From Fervidibacillus halotolerans (GTDB lineage Bacteria > Bacillota > Bacilli > Bacillales > Caldibacillaceae): a stretch of DNA of 64,000 bases. The first letter of the stretch is position 1; the number at the start of each line of letters is the position of its first letter. The stretch covers positions 310,001 through 374,000 of the forward strand of contig NZ_CP106877.1 of assembly GCF_026547205.1 (NCBI RefSeq), in the 5' to 3' direction. Positions 25,765-35,234 of this stretch are shown in pieces. Under the pieces are notes generated by a model that saw only the letters and a list, made by a program, of their open reading frames with translations, was not told the origin of the DNA and searched no databases. The position numbers were made by a program, and so were the translations under genes.

Positions 25765-27564
25765 TTGTTTTATGTAAAAAATGAGCGAGGTTATTCCCTA
25801 TTACTAACGATGTTCGTCTTTATTCTATTCACCGTTTTAACATTAACGGTTATGGCTGCAACAATTACAGGTGCGAAACGAAATCAGTCGAGCGAACAAG
25901 CCATTCAAGCGAAAGAACTGGCGATGATGGGGGTTGAGCATTTAGCGGAGGATATTTACAAAGAGTTATCGGAACAAATTGGTGAAAACGGAATCTCCCG
26001 GACCGAATTTGAATCGATTTTAGTTCGTGTGTTAAACGATGCATCAATTGAGAAAAGGACGAATGAAACAGGGACATATGAGGCGGAAGTGATTGATATT
26101 CAAACGATTCCATCCGATAAAAATAGCGATGAATTAAAACGTCGGGTGACGATTTTAGGATCGGGTGTCGTTGATGGAACGGTAAAACAAGTGAAAACGA
26201 CGATCGATTTTGGTGCCCAATCCACATTGGAGTCGTTAAAATATGCTGTTGGATCGAATTTATCCGATGAATGTAAAGATGGTGGAAGATGCTTTGGTGG
26301 AGAAGGAAACGTCTATTTACATGGTGGAGTTACGATTACCGGTGATTTGAAAGTCGATCGACATTTAGTTATCACCGATCGGGGATACGCCTTTTTAAAT
26401 GGACGTCAATATTGGATTGAATCCACCTATCCAGCTATTTTGCCCACTGAAGCCGAAGAGACATCGAAAATGGTTTTAAAAGGAAATGTATACACCTTTG
26501 ATCATACCCCTGACTATGAAACTCTTCTTTCTACATCAGATTTTGATAATGGAAGTGAGAATAATTCGTCAAACAATGGTTTTTTGTGTTGGCTTTTTCC
26601 GTGGCTATGTCAAGATGATGGACAGTCCACTAGCGACTATAGAAATGTAACGAATTCATTGGAACAAGTCTTTTTTGAAGGAAATGCTCCGGAAATTGTA
26701 CAACGGGAACCGGTTCGCGATGAAATTAAAATCAATGAGACGATTAATTCCTTTAAATTTGATAAGAATACTCCTGGAGTTAAAGAGGTTACGCCTATAT
26801 GGGATTGGTCTTACAATTATTTATGGAATACTGCTAATAATTATCCAAATTGGTCAAGAGAAAAAATCTATGTCAATTCCAGTAAAAATCTTTACTTAGT
26901 AGGAGAAAATCATTTTGGTTCCTTTTCAACGAATAACGATGTTGTTATTACGGAAGGATATGAGGTAAATAAAACAAGTTTCGAAAACGGTGCCTATATT
27001 GATGGGGACTTAAAAATCGATGACGGTTGGGTTGAGTTGGATGGACCAATTTATGTGGTAGGAAATGTATACATTAACAATGTAAATGCAAAAATCAATT
27101 CGATCATGTATGTGAAAGGAAATGTGGTCATCGAAAATTCTGTGATTAATGGATTAAATGGGGGATCATTGATTATCTTTGCTGATGGGGAAATCGATAT
27201 TCATAATATTAGTGTACATGAAAATGAACCGAGTTATATAAAAGGCTTCTTTTATTCGAATGATGCGTTGCAAATGTTTGGTGTCGGTTCAAATATAAAA
27301 ATTGAAGGCGGTGTTTCGGCAAGTCGAATTGTTTTTAACGCGATTCGAGGAAGATCAAGTTATTATAAATTCTCCGGTGCGCAAAAACATGGCGGAGAAT
27401 ACTTCGAGGGAAAAATCAACCAGTACAATAAAACTTCCCGATTACAAATTATTTACGATCCGGAAATTATGAATACGTACGCGGATTTAAAAGCTCGAGA
27501 GCCTATGGTCATGGCTGTGGATCCACCGCAAATAGTTGAAAGAGAAACGGTAAATGTTGAATAA
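25765..27564 (+). CDS. Large PilX-like protein with beta-helix-type C-terminus
   Basis: A 599-residue protein. Residues 1-55 (NERGYSLLLTMFVFILFTVL, then TITGAKRNQSSEQAIQAKELAMMGVEHLA) are the PilX-type N-terminal helix, lacking the usual Glu5. A central region includes a Trp/Cys-rich patch (CWLFPWLC). From about 385 to 520 the sequence shows repeating short strands (NGAYIDGDLKIDDGWVELDG, VVGNVYINNVNAKINSIMYV, VKGNVVIENSVINGLNG) like a right-handed beta-helix or polymer-forming domain. The start is TTG 25765, six bases after AAGGGGGGAG. Its size and position as last of the minor pilins suggest a tip or adhesin-like component; this is inference. Confidence 0.72.
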   Translation: MFYVKNERGYSLLLTMFVFILFTVLTLTVMAATITGAKRNQSSEQAIQAKELAMMGVEHLAEDIYKELSEQIGENGISRTEFESILVRVLNDASIEKRTNETGTYEAEVIDIQTIPSDKNSDELKRRVTILGSGVVDGTVKQVKTTIDFGAQSTLESLKYAVGSNLSDECKDGGRCFGGEGNVYLHGGVTITGDLKVDRHLVITDRGYAFLNGRQYWIESTYPAILPTEAEETSKMVLKGNVYTFDHTPDYETLLSTSDFDNGSENNSSNNGFLCWLFPWLCQDDGQSTSDYRNVTNSLEQVFFEGNAPEIVQREPVRDEIKINETINSFKFDKNTPGVKEVTPIWDWSYNYLWNTANNYPNWSREKIYVNSSKNLYLVGENHFGSFSTNNDVVITEGYEVNKTSFENGAYIDGDLKIDDGWVELDGPIYVVGNVYINNVNAKINSIMYVKGNVVIENSVINGLNGGSLIIFADGEIDIHNISVHENEPSYIKGFFYSNDALQMFGVGSNIKIEGGVSASRIVFNAIRGRSSYYKFSGAQKHGGEYFEGKINQYNKTSRLQIIYDPEIMNTYADLKAREPMVMAVDPPQIVERETVNVE

Positions 27565-27574
27565 AATACTTTTT

Positions 27575-27607
27575 AAGTGGGTTGAGCGATTGGAACCCAC
27601 TTTTTTT
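27575..27607 (+). terminator. Terminator of the minor-pilin genes
   Basis: AAGTGGGTT at 27575-27583 pairs with AACCCACTT at 27594-27602, followed by a run of six T. A classic rho-independent terminator, 11 bases after the stop of the PilX-like gene. Confidence 0.9.
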
Positions 27608-27951
27608 AATGATGTATGTATTGATTGTTTCGTTGGCTAAATGTATTGATTGTTTTTAAAAGGAAGACCAATTATTAAAAAAATATTACCATAATATTTT
27701 AAAAAAGAATCGTATAAATCGTTCACAAATCTATGTTAAAATAAATAAAAATAAAAAACACCTCATTTAATCAATTGTATTGTTTCTTCCTTAGAAGTTC
27801 CATCGCTATCAATATGTTTCATTATCGATTATGTTTTTGCCTCATTTTATCAACCTACGCATTTTATTTTCATACATTCGCTTGGAAAAATGAATCTTTT
27901 ATCCCCCTTCATTCGCTATATATAATAAATCTATTTTTAGGAGGAATATGG
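27608..27951. other. Intergenic region upstream of pspA
   Basis: 344 AT-rich bases. An open frame runs into pspA from 27775 but lacks a ribosome binding site. TATAAT near 27921 with a poor -35 (TTTATC) is a possible promoter 30 bases before the gene. Nothing else is supported. Confidence 0.4.
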
Positions 27952-28623
27952 ATGAGTATATTAAGAAGGTTTAAAGATATTATGGCAGCAAATATGAACG
28001 CCCTATTGGATAAAGCAGAAAATCCGGAGAAAATGATCGATCAATATTTACGAAATTTAAATCAAGATTTAGGGAAGGTAAAGGCGGAGACCGCATCGGT
28101 TATGGCGGAGGAACAACGGGCTAAACGGGAATTGGATGAATGCACTTCGGACATGAATAAGATGGAAAAATATGCGATGAAAGCGTTGGAAGCGGGAAAT
28201 GAAGATGATGCGAAACGGTTTTTAGAACGGAAAGTACAGCTTGCATCCAAACAGAAGGAATTACAATCTGCCTATGATTTAGCAGCATCAAACGCCAGTC
28301 AAATGCGGCAAATGCATGATAAACTCGTTTCTGATATTAATGAATTAGAAGCGAAAAGAAGAATGTTGAAGGCAAAATGGTCTGTTGCTAAAACGCAACA
28401 ACGAATCAATCAGTTCGGTTCCACAACCGGTGCAGATAGCCGTTCTTCCTTTGACAGGATGGAAGATAAAATTAATCGGGCGTTGGATGAAGCGAATGCG
28501 ATGGCGGAATTAAATGCGGAACCGAAGGATGATTTAGAAGATCTTGCGGCAAAGTATGATGAACAGGTTAGTGTAGAAGATGAACTGGCAGCATTGAAAG
28601 CAAAGATGCAAAAGGAAAAATAA
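27952..28623 (+). CDS. pspA: Phage-shock/envelope stress protein PspA
   Basis: A 223-residue PspA/IM30 (Vipp1, ESCRT-III-like) protein that coats and protects stressed membranes. The N-terminus MSILRRFKDIMAANMNALLDKAENPEKM is the family start with its amphipathic helix, followed by the long alpha-helical hairpin (KAETASVMAEEQRAKRELDE onward). The start is ATG 27952 directly behind AGGAGG; the reading frame is open further upstream to 27775 but that extension has no such site and is not conserved in type. Genes for YdjG, YdjH and YdjI follow, the same order as the B. subtilis ydjFGHI operon. Confidence 0.93.
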   Translation: MSILRRFKDIMAANMNALLDKAENPEKMIDQYLRNLNQDLGKVKAETASVMAEEQRAKRELDECTSDMNKMEKYAMKALEAGNEDDAKRFLERKVQLASKQKELQSAYDLAASNASQMRQMHDKLVSDINELEAKRRMLKAKWSVAKTQQRINQFGSTTGADSRSSFDRMEDKINRALDEANAMAELNAEPKDDLEDLAAKYDEQVSVEDELAALKAKMQKEK

Positions 28624-28646
28624 GTTTTATTAGAAATGAAATTGTT

Positions 28647-28674
28647 AAGCTGCGGCAATGAAAGGCTGCAGCTT
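28647..28674 (+). other. Small hairpin between pspA and ydjG
   Basis: AAGCTGC at 28647-28653 pairs with GCAGCTT at 28668-28674. There is no real T-run, so it is more likely an mRNA-stability or attenuation hairpin that could set pspA expression above the distal genes. Confidence 0.4.
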
Positions 28675-28708
28675 TCTGAAATGAAAGAAAATATTTGGAG
28701 TGAAGTAT

Positions 28709-29734
28709 ATGATCATTCATTATAAATGCCCGAATTGTGGCGACGATATGTCCTTTGACAGTGAGTCGGGGACATTATCTTGTCCTTCGTGTGGGAGAGA
28801 GGATTCGATTGATCAATTTTCGGAAGATTTGATAACGACGACGATGGAAGATGAAACGAAGGAATACCATTGTGAAAATTGTGGAGCCGTTTTAATCACA
28901 GATTCAGATACGGTAGCGACCCGTTGTAGTTTTTGCGGTGCAGGGGTTGTCATTCGGGAGCGGGTTTCTGGAACCCTTGCACCAACATATGTCATTCCCT
29001 TTTCCATTAGTCGAGACGAGGCAGTAGCGACTTTCAAAAAATGGTGCAAACACGGTCTAATTACACCTAGGGATTTTATGACTGCCGATCGAATAAAAAA
29101 TATTACCGGAATGTACGTGCCTTTTTGGATGTACGATTTAAATAGTCGGGTAAAAGTCTCCGGAGTTGGAACGAAGGTTCGTCAATATACGAGCGGAGAT
29201 TATATTTATACGGAAACGAAATATTATCGCGTGTTTCGTGATATTAATCTCGACTATGTGAAAGTTCCTGTTGATGCATCAAAGAAAATGGACGACGAAT
29301 TGATGGATCGATTAGAACCGTACCCGTATAACCAATTAAAGGACTTTAAAACGCCGTATTTGGCCGGGTTTATTGCGGAAAAATACAATTTTAATGACGA
29401 TGAATTATTGCCTCGAGCGAAAACGAAGATTGAACGTTTCTTAGATTCATATATCCAATCCACCGTATCTGGATATAGTTCTTTTATGCCAGAGGAAAAG
29501 AATATTGATAGTCTTAAAAAGAAAAGTTATTACGTCCTTCTTCCAGTATGGATGGTGACATACAATTACAAACAAAAAGATTATATATTTGCAATGAACG
29601 GTCAAACGGGAAAGGTTGTCGGAAAACCACCTATTAGTACCGGGAAAATGGCAGGATGGTTTTTCGGTGTAGCAGGTGTGACCGTCCTTATACTCAGACT
29701 CGTCACCTTTTTCATGGGAGGCGGTCTATTATGA
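28709..29734 (+). CDS. ydjG: YdjG-like zinc-ribbon membrane protein
   Basis: A 341-residue protein with two N-terminal zinc ribbons (CPNC...CPSC at residues about 6-27 and CENC...CSFC at 53-74), a middle domain with paired aromatic strands, and a C-terminal membrane helix (about 315-335, MAGWFFGVAGVTVLILRLVT). This matches B. subtilis YdjG, a partner of the PspA system that helps recruit YdjI/PspA to the membrane. The start ATG 28709 is set from TTTGGAG eight bases upstream; GTG 28700 overlaps that site. It overlaps ydjH by ATGA. Confidence 0.87.
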   Translation: MIIHYKCPNCGDDMSFDSESGTLSCPSCGREDSIDQFSEDLITTTMEDETKEYHCENCGAVLITDSDTVATRCSFCGAGVVIRERVSGTLAPTYVIPFSISRDEAVATFKKWCKHGLITPRDFMTADRIKNITGMYVPFWMYDLNSRVKVSGVGTKVRQYTSGDYIYTETKYYRVFRDINLDYVKVPVDASKKMDDELMDRLEPYPYNQLKDFKTPYLAGFIAEKYNFNDDELLPRAKTKIERFLDSYIQSTVSGYSSFMPEEKNIDSLKKKSYYVLLPVWMVTYNYKQKDYIFAMNGQTGKVVGKPPISTGKMAGWFFGVAGVTVLILRLVTFFMGGGLL

Positions 29735-30486
29735 GAAAAAAATCGTTTTTAATTTACACGTTCCTTTTTTCGTTGTTCATTAGTTTTCTCTTCGCTCATC
29801 CTGCCTTTGCAATCGAACAACGAATTTATGATGATGCTGGAATTTTGTCGGATGCTGAAAAGGAAGAACTGGAGTCGTATGCCCAGTCTGTGTCAGAAAA
29901 ATGGGATACGGACGTATTAATTGTAACCGTAGATGATCCGACCATTGACGTAAAAGATTATACGGAAGATTTTTATGATAGAAAAATCGAGGAACTCGGG
30001 TTAGATAAATGGAACGTGGCGATGATTACCCTCGATATGAATCATAGGGAAGTTTATCTAGCTGGATTTTATAAGGGAGAATTATATTTAAATGGCTCCC
30101 GGTTGGATCATATTCGCGAGTCGATTACACCGGATTTGAGTGCTGGAGCGTATTCTTTAGCTTTCCAACAATTCATCGATCAAGTGGATCACTACCTCGG
30201 TTCAGAACCGGCAAATATCTTTTTGCAGTGGTGGTTTCAACTTATAATTGCAGTAGTCATTGGTGGTCTCGTCGTATTCTCCCTCTTTTGGCAAAGTGGA
30301 GGGAAATCGACCGTTCACAGTTCGACGTATATGGATCACAAAACGTCACGGGTCGTTGCGAGAAAGGATGACTATTTAAGAACGACGGTTACGAAAGTAC
30401 GGAAACCGCAAAATAACCAATCCAGTGGTGGTGGAGGAATCACCGGAGGAGGACATTCCCATAGCGGAAGTCGAGGAAGTTTTTAG
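29731..30486 (+). CDS. ydjH: YdjH-like TPM-domain membrane protein
   Basis: A 251-residue protein with an N-terminal signal/anchor (KSFLIYTFLFSLFISFLFAH), an outside TPM (TLP18.3/Psb32) domain (about 25-150: RIYDDAGILSDAEKEELESY and VAMITLDMNHREVYL), a membrane helix (about 168-190) and a Gly/Ser/His-rich tail (GGGGITGGGHSHSGSRGS). The start is the ATG overlapping the ydjG stop, behind GGGAGGCGG. It matches YdjH in the B. subtilis operon. The exact function is unknown; the tail pattern is common in TPM proteins. Confidence 0.87.
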   Translation: MRKKSFLIYTFLFSLFISFLFAHPAFAIEQRIYDDAGILSDAEKEELESYAQSVSEKWDTDVLIVTVDDPTIDVKDYTEDFYDRKIEELGLDKWNVAMITLDMNHREVYLAGFYKGELYLNGSRLDHIRESITPDLSAGAYSLAFQQFIDQVDHYLGSEPANIFLQWWFQLIIAVVIGGLVVFSLFWQSGGKSTVHSSTYMDHKTSRVVARKDDYLRTTVTKVRKPQNNQSSGGGGITGGGHSHSGSRGSF

Positions 30487-30603
30487 CATTTTTTCCAAAA
30501 CGTTTTCTACTACCTTCTTGATTTTCGTTATAAACGAACGTACATCTATTTTCAAATAGAAAAAGAGGTTTCATCCGTTTTTTAAATTGTTTTATAGAAA
30601 GGA

Positions 30604-31602
30604 ATGAGTGAGATGGTTTTTTTTAGGAATCAATTTGCCAACGTCGTCGAATGGGAAGAATTTCGCGATGATATGATTTTTTGGAAATGGAGCAATCGGG
30701 AAATCAAAAAGGGGAGTAAATTGATTATCCGCCCTGGACAAGACGCGATTTTCATCTATAACGGAAAAATTGAAGGAATTTTTAAAGATGAAGGCGAGTA
30801 TAACATCGAATCGGAAATCATCCCGTTTTTGTCCACATTAAAGGGTTTCAAATTCGGTTTTAATAGTGGAATGCGGGTGGAAGTATTGTTTGTCAACACG
30901 AAGGAATTTACGGTGAAATGGGGAACGAAAAATCCAATCAACATGCCTGCTCCAGGAATGCCTGGAGGAATCCCGATTCGTGCGAACGGAACGTTTCAAT
31001 TTAAAGTGCATGATTACGTCGCTTTAATCGATAAAATTGCCGGTGTGAAAGATCGTTATGTCGTAGATGATGTGAAAATTCGCATTACAGCGATCTTAGA
31101 TCAATTGTTGATGAAATGGATTTCCAAAGAAGGAAAGGACATGTTCAATTTACAAGCAAATGCCTATGAGATTGCTAAAGGCATCCGTGAAGATTTGGAC
31201 ATGGAAGTGTTGGATGATGGTCTCACGATTTCCGGCTTTCAAATTATGAGCTTCAACTATCCGAAAGAGATTCAAGATATGATTACGAAAAATGCCTCTT
31301 ACGGAATGGTCGGTGATATGAAACGGTATCAACAAGTTTCCTTCGTTGATGGCATGAGTTCTGGAAAAATGTCCGGTGGTGGTGTCGCATCGGATATGGC
31401 CGGGATGATGATGGGGATGAATATGGCGAAGGAAATGATGAAAAATATGGAAGATGAAAAACCGGAAGCGAAGAGAGTCCAACCAGAAACACAAACGAGC
31501 CAGGGCGGAGAAACTCCGAAAAAGATGAACTTCTGTCCAAATTGTGGCCAAAAAAATGAAGGTACGAAATTTTGCCCGAACTGTGGTTATAAATTACAAT
31601 AA
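30604..31602 (+). CDS. ydjI: YdjI-like SPFH-domain protein
   Basis: A 332-residue soluble protein with an SPFH/band-7-like (virion core, YdjI) domain in residues about 20-240 and a C-terminal double zinc knuckle CPNCGQ...CPNCGY (about 310-330) after a Met/Gly-rich linker. In B. subtilis, YdjI bridges PspA to membrane partners YdjG and YdjH. The ATG at 30604 follows AAAGGAATGAG closely, and the next in-frame ATG (30613) is an alternative with slightly better spacing, which would remove three residues. Separated from ydjH by 117 bases without a clear terminator. Confidence 0.88.
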   Translation: MSEMVFFRNQFANVVEWEEFRDDMIFWKWSNREIKKGSKLIIRPGQDAIFIYNGKIEGIFKDEGEYNIESEIIPFLSTLKGFKFGFNSGMRVEVLFVNTKEFTVKWGTKNPINMPAPGMPGGIPIRANGTFQFKVHDYVALIDKIAGVKDRYVVDDVKIRITAILDQLLMKWISKEGKDMFNLQANAYEIAKGIREDLDMEVLDDGLTISGFQIMSFNYPKEIQDMITKNASYGMVGDMKRYQQVSFVDGMSSGKMSGGGVASDMAGMMMGMNMAKEMMKNMEDEKPEAKRVQPETQTSQGGETPKKMNFCPNCGQKNEGTKFCPNCGYKLQ

Positions 31603-31750
31603 GCGATTTGCACTAGGTTACAAAAAGCATTTTCATTCATTTATGCATAGTATTAATTCGTTACAAAAAAACGATGTGGAACTGTTACAGCGTCAGTAGA
31701 AAGAAATCTTTATACATTTGTATCAAACGAATGTAGATGGGGGAACGTTT

Positions 31751-32443
31751 ATGAAAACGATCGGTCTAATTGGTGGGATGAGTTGGGAGTCATCCCTTGA
31801 ATACTATCGAATCATAAATGAGGAAGTAAAAAGACGATTAGGTGGACTGCATTCAGCAAAATGTATATTATATAGTGTTGATTTTGAAGAAATTGAACGT
31901 GATCAAGCGAAGGGCGATTGGGAACGAGCAGGTCGAACATTAGGAGAGGTTGCAAGAGCGTTAGAAAAAGCCGGGGCTGAATTTATTGCCATATGTACAA
32001 ATACGATGCATAAAGTAATTAACCATATCGAAGAAAACATCACCATTCCTATTTTACACATAGCCGATGCAACGGCTAATCAAATAAAAAGATCCAATAT
32101 TCGAACAGTTGGACTATTAGGGACGAAATATACGATGGAACAAGATTTTTATAAATCTCGAATGGAAATGAACGGGATAAATGTAGTCGTCCCCGACAAA
32201 ACGAATCGGGAAGGGATTAACAATGTTATATATGGAGAGTTATGTTTAGGTACGATTAAACAATCATCCAAAGAATACTATAAACAAGTAATCAAAAACC
32301 TAGTGGATCAAGGAGCTGAGGGGATTGTATTAGGCTGTACGGAAATTGGATTATTAATCCAGAAAGAGGATTTAGACGTTCCTGTATTCGATACAACAAA
32401 AATTCATGCCATTGAAGCGGTGAATCAAGCGTTGCAAGATTAA
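31751..32443 (+). CDS. Amino-acid (aspartate/glutamate-type) racemase
   Basis: A 230-residue cofactor-independent racemase of the Asp/Glu/hydantoin family. The N-terminus MKTIGLIGGMSWESSLEYY is diagnostic of YgeA/RacD-type enzymes. The catalytic cysteine pair is visible in AICTNTMH (about residue 80) and VLGCTEIGLL (about 195). The start is ATG 31751 behind GGGGGAA; the longer frame from 31718 has no such site. It probably makes D-aspartate or another D-amino acid for cell wall or biofilm use; broad-specificity racemases share these motifs, so the substrate is open. Confidence 0.88.
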   Translation: MKTIGLIGGMSWESSLEYYRIINEEVKRRLGGLHSAKCILYSVDFEEIERDQAKGDWERAGRTLGEVARALEKAGAEFIAICTNTMHKVINHIEENITIPILHIADATANQIKRSNIRTVGLLGTKYTMEQDFYKSRMEMNGINVVVPDKTNREGINNVIYGELCLGTIKQSSKEYYKQVIKNLVDQGAEGIVLGCTEIGLLIQKEDLDVPVFDTTKIHAIEAVNQALQD

Positions 32444-32534
32444 GGAATTTCGGTAGGATGAATTGGCTCCTCTAATGAAATGATATGAAGAAAAAGCTGT
32501 TTGAAAATCCGAATCACTTTGGTGGTAAAAAATC

Positions 32535-32580
32535 AGACCTAAAGAATGTTGATTTCAACGAATTCTTTAGGTCTACATTT
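32535..32580. terminator. Bidirectional terminator between racemase and ABC permease
   Basis: AGACCTAAAGAAT at 32535-32547 and ATTCTTTAGGTCT at 32562-32574 form a 13-pair stem, followed by ACATTTT rightward and TTTTTTACC leftward. It serves the convergent racemase and permease genes. The same stem core recurs at 40240-40276. Confidence 0.8.
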
Positions 32581-32636
32581 TGCAGTCACCTCTTTTAATA
32601 TGGACTTTTTTTAATATCCTTTTGCAAATTTTTCAC

Positions 32637-35234
32637 TCAAATATTTTCCTGCTTTAACGTGTCAATAATGTTATCTTTCTTCATTTTTCCGCTTGAATAT
32701 AGCATGATTAACGTCACGATGAAAAAGACGGAACCGACGACGATTCCCAAATTCATCCAAGGCAGGCGAAAGGGGAACATAAAACTTTCTATCATCGTCC
32801 GGTGCATTAGAAACATAATGGCGATGCTGATCGGCAGTCCATAGGCTAGTGCTTTCATTCCGTAAAACATACTTTCATAACGAATCATTTTATTAAAACT
32901 TTTCGGTGTCATCCCAATAGAACGTAACATGGCAAATTCCCGCCTTCTTAGGGCGATGCTTGTCGTGAGCGTGTTTATAATATTGGCGACGGAAATTAAG
33001 GTAATGAGAATAATAAACCCGTACGTAAAGACTTTGAAAATGAGGAGTAACTGATTATTATGTTGTTTTGAATAATAGTAATTATATAGGTCATAGTGCA
33101 CACCGTTTTCTTCAAGTTCTTCAATGTTTTTCTCCGTTTTGATCGGATCGCTACTCTTTAAATATAGTCTTGGATTCAATGGCGTTTTTTCCAATGGTAA
33201 ATTGTGAAGTAGTGTTTTCATCGTTTCCTTGGAAATAATAATATCTAAATTTCCCGGTCCAGTAGCTTGAATACCTAGGGGCAGTTTATTGGTTAAGGAG
33301 ATTATTTCTATCGAACCAAGGTTTATTTTTTCACCCGATTCTACATCATCATGATAAATGTCCAATCGGTCACCAACGTTCGCTTCGATCAACGGTCTCT
33401 CTACATATCTTCTTTCTTCATCATCCCAATAGGGCATTCGGTCAATGAGGATTGCACCCATTCGTTTGTCGTCGAAAGGAAGATTTGAGTCAATTCCAAT
33501 TTCCTTTGCAAAATCCACCAATTTTTCGTCTTGCATCACATAAAAGCGAACAATATATTCAAATGAATCGTTATTTGAAATCGATTCCTTTAAATAATCT
33601 GGTAACAGCTGTACATTGGCTCTAGTATATTTTGTAAAAGTTTGGATGAAATTGTATTCTGTCACTGTATCTAACGAAGTGATGGAAGAAACAAATTTTT
33701 CGTCTGTTTGATTGCCAGAAAAAGAAATAAGAATATCAGCATCTGAACCGTAGTTTGTAAAGTTCATACCTTTTTTTAATTGATCAATGAAAAATGTGAC
33801 GGATAAAAATAATACGATACTAATAACAAAGGAAAAAATAGTCGCAATGTAACGACGCTTATTCCGTTTTAAATTTTTCAAGGCGATTTCCGCTTCTATG
33901 CCGAAAATTTTTCGAACGAGTTTCGATGTTTTTACAGCTTTTTTTGTTAATTTGATTTCCTGGGATAGTCGAATCGCATCGATGGCCGATATTTTCGAAG
34001 CCCTTCTTGCCGGTATATATAAAGATAGAGCGATGGTAACAGCTGAAAGAGCAATCGAAATGAGAATCGACCAAGGTGTGACAACAACCTTCAATGATTC
34101 CTCTACACCGAGGGTTCCTTGAATGAGGGAATTAATAAAATAAAATGTAATCCCAATCCCAATTAAACCGAAAAGAATGCCAAGGGGAATACTAATCATT
34201 CCGATTACGAAACCTTCAAAAAAGACGGAATTACGTTTCTGCTTTTTTGTCGCTCCAATACTGGCTAACATACCTAAATACTTTGACCGCTCGGAGACGG
34301 AAATGGCAAAGGCGTTGTAAATTAACGAAACGGAACCGATAATAATGATCGCCATAATAATGGACGACAAGGATATTAATGTCGTTCGTATTCCGTCATT
34401 TTTCATGACACCGTAATATCGTAAAAGGTTCGTATGATACGAAAGGGAGTCGGGAGATACACCAATTTTTTTCGCGAATTGTTCTGTATCGGAAAAAATC
34501 GATTGACGAACTTTTCTCAATACGACAGAAGCGTTCACTTTTTCATTTTCGGTAAGTGTCGACTTGTCTAAATAGGACAAGACGGTATATCCAGGTGCCC
34601 AAAAAGGCTCCCAAGACGGTCGCTCCATAATACCGACGATTGTGTACGTCTTAGGCATTACATTTTTTAACGTTTCCGTTTCATTTTCATCATTTATATA
34701 CGGATTGTTTTGATTCAATTGCCCATTATAATGTTCGTCTGATCCTTCATATACCCGGTCTCCTACCCCAATTGTAACTGTTTCACCGATATCAAAAAGG
34801 ACGCCCCCATTGCTTTCGATATGTTCGGAGATGACAATTTCATTCGGTGCTTCAGGCAATCGTCCTTCAATCAAATCGATGGAAAAATGGGAAAATGCCT
34901 CTTTATCGTATTCTTTCACAAACAAATACGGTTTATCTTCATTTTCACTTCCATCTAAACGAGCATAGCCGATATCCCGTGAAAGGAGGACGGTTTCGGT
35001 ATTATCGTCTTTTTGAATCGCCTCCAACTGTTTTTGACTTACGTTTTTATAAAGAACATGCCAATTTCCTTCTTCTGTAATCGTTTGTCGTTTCATTAAA
35101 TCCATAAAGGATGTTCCAAGGGTGGATACGGCGGTAATCATTGCAACGGATATAATAACACCGATGATCGTAACAAGGGTTCTTCTTTTATTCCCTTTCA
35201 TCGTTTGTAGAGTAACTTTATTGATAATGTTCAT
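32637..35234 (-). CDS. ABC transporter permease with two FtsX domains
   Basis: An 865-residue permease. After a first membrane helix (RRTLVTIIGVIISVAMITAV) comes a large outside MacB-like domain, then a FtsX core with three helices (about 290-420), a second half beginning ALKNLKRNKRRYIATIFSFV, another outside domain, and three C-terminal helices including LRRREFAMLRSIGMTPKSF, the FtsX signature. Such fused-duplicate permeases with a LolD-type ATPase and a nearby two-component system are common in Firmicutes for antimicrobial-peptide or envelope stress defence. The ATPase gene precedes it with a four-base overlap. Confidence 0.88.
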   Translation of the reverse strand: MNIINKVTLQTMKGNKRRTLVTIIGVIISVAMITAVSTLGTSFMDLMKRQTITEEGNWHVLYKNVSQKQLEAIQKDDNTETVLLSRDIGYARLDGSENEDKPYLFVKEYDKEAFSHFSIDLIEGRLPEAPNEIVISEHIESNGGVLFDIGETVTIGVGDRVYEGSDEHYNGQLNQNNPYINDENETETLKNVMPKTYTIVGIMERPSWEPFWAPGYTVLSYLDKSTLTENEKVNASVVLRKVRQSIFSDTEQFAKKIGVSPDSLSYHTNLLRYYGVMKNDGIRTTLISLSSIIMAIIIIGSVSLIYNAFAISVSERSKYLGMLASIGATKKQKRNSVFFEGFVIGMISIPLGILFGLIGIGITFYFINSLIQGTLGVEESLKVVVTPWSILISIALSAVTIALSLYIPARRASKISAIDAIRLSQEIKLTKKAVKTSKLVRKIFGIEAEIALKNLKRNKRRYIATIFSFVISIVLFLSVTFFIDQLKKGMNFTNYGSDADILISFSGNQTDEKFVSSITSLDTVTEYNFIQTFTKYTRANVQLLPDYLKESISNNDSFEYIVRFYVMQDEKLVDFAKEIGIDSNLPFDDKRMGAILIDRMPYWDDEERRYVERPLIEANVGDRLDIYHDDVESGEKINLGSIEIISLTNKLPLGIQATGPGNLDIIISKETMKTLLHNLPLEKTPLNPRLYLKSSDPIKTEKNIEELEENGVHYDLYNYYYSKQHNNQLLLIFKVFTYGFIILITLISVANIINTLTTSIALRRREFAMLRSIGMTPKSFNKMIRYESMFYGMKALAYGLPISIAIMFLMHRTMIESFMFPFRLPWMNLGIVVGSVFFIVTLIMLYSSGKMKKDNIIDTLKQENI

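Noticed and set aside
27775..27951. N-terminal extension of PspA
   Set aside because: The extension is hydrophobic, without a ribosome binding site, while AGGAGG stands directly before ATG 27952, the conserved PspA start.
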